A DNA stretch of 6,991 nucleotides from Clostridiales bacterium. GTDB taxonomy: Bacteria > Bacillota > Clostridia > Tissierellales > Sedimentibacteraceae. Positions 1-6,024 of the stretch are shown here, piece by piece (the first letter of the stretch is position 1; each line of letters starts with the position of its first letter). Position numbers and translations under genes: made by a program. The DNA lies in assembly GCA_003497505.1 (NCBI GenBank), contig DNNV01000039.1:5824-12814 (forward strand). The letters run 5' to 3'. The notes beneath the pieces were generated by a model. The model had not been told where the DNA came from. It made no database searches and saw only the letters and a list, made by a program, of their open reading frames with translations.

Positions 1-300
1 CATAACAAGAACCGTTGTAAACAATGAAATAAACACCAACGGCAGCAGCATGCTTGAGACATCACCCCATATGTCCATCATTCCTACTCCCGCAGGTACG
101 AACATTACAGGCATTATATCAAGCAGAAAGCTTCCCGAGGGCTTCACCTGCTCCAGCTTTATAATTCCGGTCATAAGTCCTGCAAGTAGAATCAAAAGAC
201 CGTAAATGCTTGCAGGTATGGGCAACGGCAGAAGCTTATACAAGACTTCACCTAAAAATGTTATTACCAGAATAATCGTAACTTGTATCAAGTATTTCAT
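1..300 (-). CDS. CidA/LrgA-family membrane protein (holin-like or pyruvate transport component), 3' end outside window
   Basis: This is the first 100 codons of a gene that leaves the window at its left edge. The family is usually about 115-135 residues, so only a short C-terminal piece is missing. The ATG at 300-298 is preceded six bases upstream by GAGGGG (307-312), which fixes the start. The translation shows hydrophobic segments at about residues 4-22, 29-48, 57-75 and from 84 onward. It also has the family hallmarks LPIPASIYGLLIL (26-38) and MPVMFVPAGVG (63-73). Family members sit in the cytoplasmic membrane, normally encoded just before LrgB/CidB. That partner would lie beyond the left edge and cannot be seen. 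Known roles are control of murein hydrolase activity and autolysis in Staphylococcus, and pyruvate transport for PftAB of B. subtilis and LrgAB of S. mutans. Proximity to nifJ makes the pyruvate role attractive, but this is inference. CidA and LrgA subtypes cannot be separated here, so no symbol is given. Confidence 0.9.
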   Translation of the reverse strand, partial: MKYLIQVTIILVITFLGEVLYKLLPLPIPASIYGLLILLAGLMTGIIKLEQVKPSGSFLLDIMPVMFVPAGVGMMDIWGDVSSMLLPLVFISLFTTVLVM

Positions 301-336
301 CAGTTTCCCCTCTTTCCTTTCAAAAATAATATTTAG

Positions 337-365
337 ATTATATCACAATATTCATAAATAGTAAC
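337..365 (-). promoter_or_regulatory. Probable promoter of the lrgA-like gene
   Basis: On the minus strand a perfect TATAAT -10 box (337-342) is preceded by TG in the extended -10 position (TGATATAAT, 337-345). Seventeen bases upstream lies a poor -35, GTTACT (360-365, 3 of 6 consensus bases). An extended -10 can compensate for a weak -35. The predicted start near 330 gives a leader of about 30 bases ending in the GAGGGG ribosome binding site. No good cre box was found here. Confidence 0.6.
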
Positions 366-566
366 TAAAATATGCGCAATTTTTCAATTTACGTTCTTTG
401 GCAAACGATGTGGATATTTTTATGCTCTATAACAAAATTTAAAATTGCCACATATACTAATATTACATAAGTCATATTTATTACCTTAGAGTAACATCAT
501 GAGTGTCACTATGACTCCTATAATAAAAGTTTAATTTGTGCTGCCGTATAAACAATTTTTAACAAC
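366..566. other. Non-coding gap between the lrgA-like promoter and the lipoprotein terminator
   Basis: This AT-rich stretch holds no large ORF on either strand. Three weak signals were seen: a candidate 28-codon minus-strand ORF (389-475, listed separately); an imperfect dyad at 498-513 (CAT-g-AGTG-T-CACT-ATG on the plus strand); and a plus-strand TATAAT at 519-524 without a -35. None is enough to assign a function. No tRNA or known riboswitch fold was recognised. Confidence 0.5.
389..475 (-). CDS. Candidate small ORF, 28 residues, hydrophobic N-terminus (speculative)
   Basis: On the minus strand an ATG at 475-473 opens 28 codons ending in TAA (391-389). A partial Shine-Dalgarno AAGG (484-487) lies eight bases upstream. 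The product begins MTYVILVYVAILNFVI, a 14-residue uncharged, mostly aliphatic run at residues 3-16. A polar and basic tail with E17, H18, K19 and R27 follows. That layout resembles small single-pass membrane peptides, but no family is recognised. It ends about 25 bases before the -35 of the lrgA-like gene. Short ORFs of this size arise often by chance in AT-rich DNA and no convincing promoter was found upstream, so this is a candidate only. Confidence 0.18.
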   Translation of the reverse strand: MTYVILVYVAILNFVIEHKNIHIVCQRT

Positions 567-592
567 AAAAAACCGCAGAAATGCGGTTTTTT
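567..592 (-). terminator. Intrinsic terminator of the lipoprotein gene
   Basis: A perfect 11-bp stem (567-577 paired with 582-592) closes a four-base loop. It has the core CCGCA/TGCGG and flanking A6/T6 tracts, so it has a terminator form on both strands. It starts 30 bases past the lipoprotein stop codon. On the plus strand no gene reads into it. Confidence 0.9.
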
Positions 593-622
593 ACTTGCGA
601 CATTGCCGCAGGTTATTTTATA

Positions 623-2059
623 TTATTTATTTTTCTCAATTGTTGCCATTGACCAATCTTCGTCCTGAGTGAAGTCTATTTTATATCCAAGTTTTTCAAA
701 ATCTCGTACCTTCACCATTGTTTTGCCATCTACCAGCACGCCAGTCATGTCTATTTTTTCGCTTCCTCTTACAACATATGCTTTTTTGCCTGCATCATCC
801 CACTGAACATCCTCACCGAATGTTTCGCCAATGTATCTTAAAGGAAGATATACTCTGTCTTCTATTATAACATATGTCTGATAATCCCAGACATATTTGC
901 CGTCTGCTCTGTACATGCTCACATCTGCTTTGTCTTCCGGCTCATACCAGCTGTACCAGCTTATTTCAATTGTTTCAACAGGATTGTACTTGTTTTCCAA
1001 TACATTATACAGATTCTCAAGCTCTTCCACAGTTACTGTCTTCCCTGCAACAGGGTTCTTCTTAACTGTCTTTACTGTCATTTCAGACTTAGACTTGATA
1101 TTTCCTGCAATAATACTGTCAAATACTAATTCGCCCTCAATGTTCTGCCCGTATACACTGCCTTTTTTGTATATTTCGCTCTTGATATAGCTTCTGTCAA
1201 GCATTTCAATAATCTCTTTTTGCCCGCCTGTTTCCATATATGCCGAAGCTGTGTCTATTGCACTATAGAAAGATTCTCTCATTCCCTCGAACTCTGCCAT
1301 TACCTCAGCTGCTTCCACAGAGCCTTCCATTCCTTTAATTTCTATGGCAGCATATACTTTTTCAAGATATTTCATTGTTTCGTCAAATACTAATTTCTTA
1401 TTTTCGCTTATATACTTAACAAGTCTCTCAGCAAATGTAACTGCACTTTCCGCTGTGAGTTCAACGGTATATCCGTTGCTTGTCTTTGTTATAAGCTTGG
1501 AATCAAATCCTTTAAATGCATTCTTTAAATATTCCTTTGCACTTTCTACCAGCACCGTATAGTCTTCCTTATATGAAAAACTTCCGTAAACATCATCCAT
1601 CTCGGAAATAACTATGTAATCTGTATCCTTCAGCTCCTGGAGCAGCTTTTCAACAACCAACGGGCTGTACTCGTCTTCCCCAAACTCCTCCTGAAGTCTT
1701 AAAATCTCTGTTATTGCATTCTTTGAAATATAAATCGTATTGTCTGCAATTATCAGCTTAACCGGATCATTGTTTCCTTTTCCGTCAACCTTAACCTTAA
1801 TATCCATGTTCAGGTACATTGCGTTAAGGTCCTCAATATTTGCATCTCCGCTGATTTCCATATCGATTTTAGAATTCTTTTCTCCACCTGAAATCACTTT
1901 GGAAATTTCAACTTGTGTTGAAGTTTTAAAGCCATACTGTTTAAGATTATTTATTTCACCTGACAAGTTAAGATAGCCAAGCTCGTTTACACTACATCCC
2001 GTAAGCATTGAGAATAGCATAAGTACTGCAATTAATAAACTGATTTTTCTTTTAATCAT
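623..2059 (-). CDS. Lipoprotein with C-terminal copper-amine-oxidase-N-like domain, function unknown
   Basis: This is a 478-residue secreted lipoprotein. A basic start (MIKRK), a hydrophobic core and the lipobox LTGC put the lipidated cysteine at residue 22. The mature protein should be anchored on the outer face of the cytoplasmic membrane. Residues about 45-220 and 290-335 read as alternating beta strands, and residues about 220-290 are mainly helical and acidic. This could be a LolA/LppX-like lipoprotein fold, but that is a guess from the pattern. After a Trp/Tyr-rich linker (SWYSWYEPE, 367-375), residues about 388-475 match the copper amine oxidase N-terminal-like domain (PF07833 type). 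Its typical core is RVYLPLRYIGETFGEDVQWD (402-421). In clostridia this domain is a common extracellular add-on and does not imply amine oxidase activity; no catalytic domain is present. The ATG is supported by AGGAG (2067-2071) seven bases upstream. The gene appears monocistronic, with terminators on both sides. Its role could be cell-surface or envelope related. Confidence 0.85.
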   Translation of the reverse strand: MIKRKISLLIAVLMLFSMLTGCSVNELGYLNLSGEINNLKQYGFKTSTQVEISKVISGGEKNSKIDMEISGDANIEDLNAMYLNMDIKVKVDGKGNNDPVKLIIADNTIYISKNAITEILRLQEEFGEDEYSPLVVEKLLQELKDTDYIVISEMDDVYGSFSYKEDYTVLVESAKEYLKNAFKGFDSKLITKTSNGYTVELTAESAVTFAERLVKYISENKKLVFDETMKYLEKVYAAIEIKGMEGSVEAAEVMAEFEGMRESFYSAIDTASAYMETGGQKEIIEMLDRSYIKSEIYKKGSVYGQNIEGELVFDSIIAGNIKSKSEMTVKTVKKNPVAGKTVTVEELENLYNVLENKYNPVETIEISWYSWYEPEDKADVSMYRADGKYVWDYQTYVIIEDRVYLPLRYIGETFGEDVQWDDAGKKAYVVRGSEKIDMTGVLVDGKTMVKVRDFEKLGYKIDFTQDEDWSMATIEKNK

Positions 2060-2101
2060 AATTCATCTCCTATCCTTATTCAAATAATTGCCTTTTCCAT
2101 T

Positions 2102-2110
2102 ATTTTACCA
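2102..2110 (-). promoter_or_regulatory. Possible extended -10 promoter of the lipoprotein gene
   Basis: Between the nifJ terminator and the lipoprotein start, the minus strand carries TGGTAAAAT. This is a TG-n extended -10 with a 5-of-6 TATAAT match (2102-2107). The -35 region seventeen bases upstream (TATCCA) matches only 3 of 6. It would give a leader of roughly 35 bases. A second, weaker pair (TTGTAT, 17 bases, TACATT) overlaps the T tract of the terminator. Some promoter is expected here because the preceding terminator isolates the gene. Confidence 0.4.
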
Positions 2111-2145
2111 CCTGCTGCAATGTATGGATATTACAAATTGAATAC

Positions 2146-2170
2146 AAAAGCAGCTCCTTTCGGAGCTGCT
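2146..2170 (-). terminator. Intrinsic terminator of nifJ
   Basis: On the minus strand AGCAGCTCC pairs perfectly with GGAGCTGCT (2149-2157 with 2162-2170) around a GAAA tetraloop. A TTTTG then TATT tract follows. The stem begins 12 bases past the nifJ TAA. It is a classic stable rho-independent terminator and separates nifJ from the lipoprotein gene. Confidence 0.9.
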
Positions 2171-2182
2171 CAGTTTTATATT

Positions 2183-5100
2183 TTAGTAATTCATCTGAGT
2201 CATTCTTACGTAGCCGTCATATCTGTCCTTAGCGTCTTTTTCTGCCTTGGCAAATAATTGTTCTGCTACCTCTGGGAATGAAGTCTTCAATGATGAGTAT
2301 CTTACTTCGCCTTCAAGGAATTCTTTGAATGATGCTGAAGGAGCCTTGGAATCTAATGTGAATGGATTCTTGCCTTCTTCTTTCAGAAGAGGATTGAATC
2401 TGTACAGATGCCAGTATCCTGCTTCAACAGCTTTCTTTTCTCTGTCTACAGTCTTGCCCATTCCTACCTTGATACCGTGGTTGATACATGGAGCGTAAGC
2501 GATGATTAATGATGGTCCGTCATAGCTTTCAGCTTCTTTCAATGCTTTCAGGAACTGGTTCTTGTCAGCACCGATAGCAACCTGTGCAACATATACGTAT
2601 CCGTATGTTGAAGCTATCATACCAAGATCTTTCTTCTTAACTCTCTTACCTGATGCAGCAAACTTAGCAACAGAAGCTGTAGGAGTTGCTTTTGAAGACT
2701 GACCGCCTGTATTTGAGTAAACTTCTGTATCAACTACAAGAACATTTACGTCTTCGCCTGATGCCAGTACGTGGTCTAATCCGCCGTATCCGATATCATA
2801 TGCCCAGCCGTCTCCTCCGATTATCCACTGAGACTTCTTAACAAGGTAATCTTTTTTGTCTAATATATTCTTAATATCTTCTGCACATTCAGCACATGGA
2901 GCAAATCCGTTGAGCAGCGCTAAAACCTTATCTGATGCAGCTCTTGATAATTCGCCGTTTTCTCTTGTTGAAATCCACTCTGCAAATGCATCCTTCAATT
3001 CCTGAGGAGCACTTTTTTCCAACAAGCTTTCCATTGATATCTGGATTGAATCTCTAATCTGTCTAACTCCTGTTGCCATACCGAAGCCATACTCAGCATT
3101 GTCTTCAAACAGTGAGTTAGCCCATGAAGGTCCTCTGCCGTTTGCATCTTTTCTGTATGGTGTTGCAGGCGCTGAAGCTCCCCAGATTGATGTACATCCT
3201 GTAGCGTTAGCAATCATCATTCTGTCGCCGAACAGCTGAGTGATAGTCTTGATATATGCTGTTTCTCCGCAGCCTGCGCACGCGCCTGAGAACTCAAGAT
3301 ACGGCTGGCAGAACTGGCTTCCTTTAACAGACATTTTATCCATTAGGTTATCTTTTATAGTTACATTTTCAATTGCATACTTCCAGTTAGGAACTCCTGC
3401 AGGAACTTCTTCCGCGATTGGAGTCATTTCAAGAGCTTTGTTTCCTTTCTTGCCTGGGCAGATATCTGCACAGTTTCCGCATCCTGTACAATCCAATGGG
3501 CTTATCTGAATTCTGTATTCCAGTCCTTCTAAGCCTTTGCCTATTGCAGTGATTGTTTCGAATGAATCAGGAGCTTTTGCTTTTTCTTCTTCATTTAATA
3601 ATGTAGGTCTGATAACTGCGTGAGGACATACGAATGCACACTGATTACACTGTATACAATGCTCAGGTAACCATTTCGGAACTTCAACAGCTATACCTCT
3701 CTTCTCGTATTCGGATGTTCCCTGTGGGAATGTTCCGTCTTCTCTACCGACAAATGTACTTACAGGTAATGCGTCGCCTTCCTGTCTGTTCATAACGTCA
3801 ACAACATTTTTAACGAATTCAGGTTTTTCATCTTCTCTGTATGGTATTGCCAATCCGCTGTTTGCATCTGAATCAACGGCATTTTTCCATGATTCAGGAA
3901 TTTCTATCTTAACTAATTCAGAAATACCTTTCTGAACAGCTGCCTGGTTCATATCAACGATAGCATCGCCTTTTTTACCATATGATTTAACTATAGCCTG
4001 GTTCAAGTATTCAACAGCATCTTCAACAGGGATAACATTAGCCAATTTGAAGAATGCAGACTGAATAACCATGTTTGTTCTGTTGCCAAGACCTAAATCA
4101 TTAGCAATCTGAGTAGCATTGATTGTGTAGAAGTTAATTTCTTTTTCTGCCATGTATTTCTTATACTTAGCAGGAAGGTTAGCTTCTAATTCATCTTTTG
4201 ACCAGATTGTATTTAACAGGAATGTGCCGCCCTTTTTAAGTCCTGACAAAACATCATATTTTGCAACATATGATTGCTGTGACAATGAAACGAAGTCAGC
4301 CTCATCTATTAAATAAGTTGATCTGATTTGTGATTTACCAAATCTTAAGTGCGATACAGTAACACCGCCTGATTTCTTTGAGTCATATGAGAAATATCCT
4401 TGAGCATACATATTAGTATGGTCTCCGATAATTTTTATTGCGTCTTTATTAGCTCCTACTGTACCGTCTGAACCAAGACCCCAGAATTTACATCTAACTG
4501 TTCCAGGAGCTGATGTATTTACAACCTCAGGAGTTTCAAGAGAAGTAAATGTAACATCGTCAACGATACCGATAGTGAAGCCTGTTTTCGGTTTATCTTG
4601 CTTTAAGTTGTTGTATACTGCAAATATCTGTGCAGGAGTAGTGTCTTTTGAACCAAGACCGTATCTTCCACCAACTATAACAGGCTGTTGCTCTCTGTCA
4701 TAGAATAATGATTTAATGTCCAAGTACAATGGCTCTCCTACTGAACCATGCTCTTTGCATCTGTCAAGCACTGCTATTTTTTTAACAGTCTTAGGCATAA
4801 CATCAAAGAAATATTTTGAAGAGAAAGGTCTGTAAAGATGTACTATAACTATACCTACTTTTTCTCCCTTAGCATTTAAGTAATCAATTACTTCTTCTGC
4901 TGTTTCAGTAACTGAACCCATAGCAACTATTATGTTTTCAGCATCTGGTGCTCCGTAATAGTTAAATGGCTTGTATTCTCTTCCTGTTATCTTTTCAATT
5001 TCTTTCATGTATTCAGCAACTGCGTCAGGAACAGATTCATAGAATTTGTTTGAAGCTTCTCTTGCTTGGAAGAATATATCAGGATTCTGTGCTGTTCCTC

Positions 5101-5746
5101 TTGTTACAGGATGTTCCGGATTTAATGCTCTTGCTCTGAATTCATTGATAGCATCCTTGTCAACTAATTTTGCCAAATCTTCATAGTCTATAACTTCGAT
5201 TTTTTGTACTTCATGAGATGTTCTGAAACCATCGAAGAAATGTACAAAAGGCACTCTTGTTTTAAGTGTTGCCAAGTGAGCAACTCCGCCTAAATCCATT
5301 GCTTCCTGAACACTGCTTGAAGCTAACAGCGCAAATCCTGTTTGTCTTGCTGCCATAACGTCTGAATGATCACCGAATATTGACAATGCGTGTCCTGCAA
5401 TAGCTCTTGCTGAAACATGGAATACTGCCGGCAATAATTCTCCTGCTATTTTATACATATTAGGAATCATCAGCAATAATCCCTGTGAAGCAGTATATGT
5501 AGTTGTTAAAGCACCTGCCTGCAATGATCCGTGAACAGCTCCAGCAGCTCCACCCTCTGATTGCATCTCTACAACTCTTACAGTTTGTCCAAAAATATTC
5601 TTTTGTCCATGTGCCGCCCACTCATCAGCAAGTTCGGCCATAGTAGAAGAAGGTGTTATCGGGAAAATAGCCGCAACATCCGTAAAGGCATATGAGACAT
5701 ACGCTGCAGCGGTATTTCCGTCCATAGTTTTCATAACTTTTGACAT
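2183..5746 (-). CDS. nifJ: Pyruvate:ferredoxin (flavodoxin) oxidoreductase, single-chain, complete
   Basis: This cytoplasmic enzyme oxidises pyruvate with CoA to acetyl-CoA and CO2, and reduces ferredoxin or flavodoxin. At 1187 residues it has the usual length for the fused homodimeric type. Domains in order are: the pyruvate-binding N-terminal domain (about 15-250), with T31, E64 and R114 at the active-site positions known from Desulfovibrio africanus; domain II (about 268-370); the gamma domain (about 425-610); the EKR domain, with EKR at 681-683; a two-cluster ferredoxin domain, with CxxCxxCxxxCP at 697-708 and 753-764; and the TPP domain (about 815-1180). The TPP motif is GDGWAYDIG (978-986) with N1012. 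The proximal 4Fe-4S ligands are C823, C826, C851 and C1087. All eleven expected cofactor and substrate residues checked are present, so it should be active. The ATG has AGGAGG (5754-5759) seven bases upstream. All 37 arginine codons are AGA, a sign of high expression. Two oddities are DRCKEHG at 328-334, where I expect DRTKEPG, and an extra CAEC at 951-954. Confidence 0.98.
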   Translation of the reverse strand: MSKVMKTMDGNTAAAYVSYAFTDVAAIFPITPSSTMAELADEWAAHGQKNIFGQTVRVVEMQSEGGAAGAVHGSLQAGALTTTYTASQGLLLMIPNMYKIAGELLPAVFHVSARAIAGHALSIFGDHSDVMAARQTGFALLASSSVQEAMDLGGVAHLATLKTRVPFVHFFDGFRTSHEVQKIEVIDYEDLAKLVDKDAINEFRARALNPEHPVTRGTAQNPDIFFQAREASNKFYESVPDAVAEYMKEIEKITGREYKPFNYYGAPDAENIIVAMGSVTETAEEVIDYLNAKGEKVGIVIVHLYRPFSSKYFFDVMPKTVKKIAVLDRCKEHGSVGEPLYLDIKSLFYDREQQPVIVGGRYGLGSKDTTPAQIFAVYNNLKQDKPKTGFTIGIVDDVTFTSLETPEVVNTSAPGTVRCKFWGLGSDGTVGANKDAIKIIGDHTNMYAQGYFSYDSKKSGGVTVSHLRFGKSQIRSTYLIDEADFVSLSQQSYVAKYDVLSGLKKGGTFLLNTIWSKDELEANLPAKYKKYMAEKEINFYTINATQIANDLGLGNRTNMVIQSAFFKLANVIPVEDAVEYLNQAIVKSYGKKGDAIVDMNQAAVQKGISELVKIEIPESWKNAVDSDANSGLAIPYREDEKPEFVKNVVDVMNRQEGDALPVSTFVGREDGTFPQGTSEYEKRGIAVEVPKWLPEHCIQCNQCAFVCPHAVIRPTLLNEEEKAKAPDSFETITAIGKGLEGLEYRIQISPLDCTGCGNCADICPGKKGNKALEMTPIAEEVPAGVPNWKYAIENVTIKDNLMDKMSVKGSQFCQPYLEFSGACAGCGETAYIKTITQLFGDRMMIANATGCTSIWGASAPATPYRKDANGRGPSWANSLFEDNAEYGFGMATGVRQIRDSIQISMESLLEKSAPQELKDAFAEWISTRENGELSRAASDKVLALLNGFAPCAECAEDIKNILDKKDYLVKKSQWIIGGDGWAYDIGYGGLDHVLASGEDVNVLVVDTEVYSNTGGQSSKATPTASVAKFAASGKRVKKKDLGMIASTYGYVYVAQVAIGADKNQFLKALKEAESYDGPSLIIAYAPCINHGIKVGMGKTVDREKKAVEAGYWHLYRFNPLLKEEGKNPFTLDSKAPSASFKEFLEGEVRYSSLKTSFPEVAEQLFAKAEKDAKDRYDGYVRMTQMNY

Positions 5747-5776
5747 TATATATCCTCCTATATAATTATTAGTTTA

Positions 5777-5817
5777 TAATGTATACATTAAAAAATAATG
5801 TTGTAACTCATACACAA
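5777..5817. promoter_or_regulatory. Palindromes in the nifJ leader (possible operators)
   Basis: Two dyads lie at or just downstream of the predicted nifJ start. TAATGTATACATTA (5777-5790) is a perfect 14-bp palindrome. TTGTAACTCATACACAA (5801-5817) has outer arms TTGT/ACAA and inner arms TGTA/TACA with five bases between. Their position over the transcription start would suit a repressor. The second resembles a Rex site in its outer arms but is 17, not 18, bases long. The binding protein is unknown. Confidence 0.35.
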
Positions 5818-5820
5818 TAG

Positions 5821-5849
5821 ATTATATCCCAAAGCAAAAATAAATGCAA
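5821..5849 (-). promoter_or_regulatory. Probable nifJ promoter
   Basis: On the minus strand TTGCAT (5844-5849; the TTG half of the -35 consensus matches) is followed after exactly 17 bases by a perfect TATAAT (5821-5826). The predicted start is near 5814. That leaves a leader of about 70 bases before the nifJ ATG. Flanking dyads (5777-5790, 5801-5817, 5859-5877) may be operator sites. Confidence 0.6.
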
Positions 5850-5858
5850 CAATAAAAA

Positions 5859-5877
5859 TTGTATAGAGTCAATACAA
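5859..5877. promoter_or_regulatory. Inverted repeat upstream of the nifJ -35
   Basis: TTGTAT and ATACAA form perfect 6-bp arms around seven bases. The dyad ends ten bases upstream of the proposed -35 box, where either an activator or a second repressor molecule could bind. It shares the TGTA/TACA arm with the two dyads over the transcription start, but with wider spacing. It is not a hairpin terminator: there is no GC-rich stem and no T tract. Confidence 0.35.
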
Positions 5878-5947
5878 CCTATTTGCTAAGATTCTTTTTC
5901 AATTATGTATTTATTGATAATATAAACATCTTAAGGATTTTAATACA

Positions 5948-5962
5948 TCTTTTCTGAAAATT
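5948..5962. promoter_or_regulatory. CodY-like box
   Basis: The minus strand reads AATTTTCAGAAAAGA, which agrees at 13 of 15 positions with the CodY consensus AATTTTCWGAAAATT. It lies about 62 bases past the hprK stop and about 100 bases upstream of the proposed nifJ -35. CodY senses branched-chain amino acids, and in many species GTP, in low-GC Gram-positives. At this distance it might act by a roadblock on read-through from hprK or through an undetected promoter. AT-rich DNA raises the chance-match rate. Confidence 0.4.
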
Positions 5963-6024
5963 AACTCACAAAAAAGCTCTTTATTTTTGCAAGTTTAATT
6001 AATAAAGTTTCAAACTAATTCAAG

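Noticed and set aside
396..414. Possible CcpA cre box around the CG in GGCAAACGATGTGG upstream of the lrgA-like gene
   Set aside because: Only one half-site approximates the consensus and several invariant positions fail.
519..524. Plus-strand TATAAT that could start a short RNA ending at the 567-592 hairpin
   Set aside because: The -35 position (496-501, ATCATG) does not match, and the transcript would be only about 60 bases with no structure besides the terminator.
897..1190. Plus-strand ORFs inside the lipoprotein gene (also 874-1065, 1344-1562, 1740-1976)
   Set aside because: They lie opposite a well-supported gene, lack ribosome binding sites and show no recognisable domain; they are antisense shadows.
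2995..3213. Minus-strand 72-codon ORF and plus-strand ORFs (2247-2498, 3240-3509) inside nifJ
   Set aside because: Overlapping frames of a complete, motif-rich gene; their low-complexity translations resemble no family.
3425..3660. Separate ferredoxin gene suggested by two 4Fe-4S motifs
   Set aside because: The motifs are in frame within nifJ and correspond to its normal internal ferredoxin domain.
5801..5817. Rex (NADH-sensing) operator at the nifJ start
   Set aside because: The outer TTGT/ACAA arms fit, but the site is 17 instead of 18 bases and the inner bases do not match TTAA/TTAA; kept only as an unnamed dyad.
5747..6024. cre box for CcpA control of nifJ
   Set aside because: The whole gap contains no CG dinucleotide, which the cre core requires.
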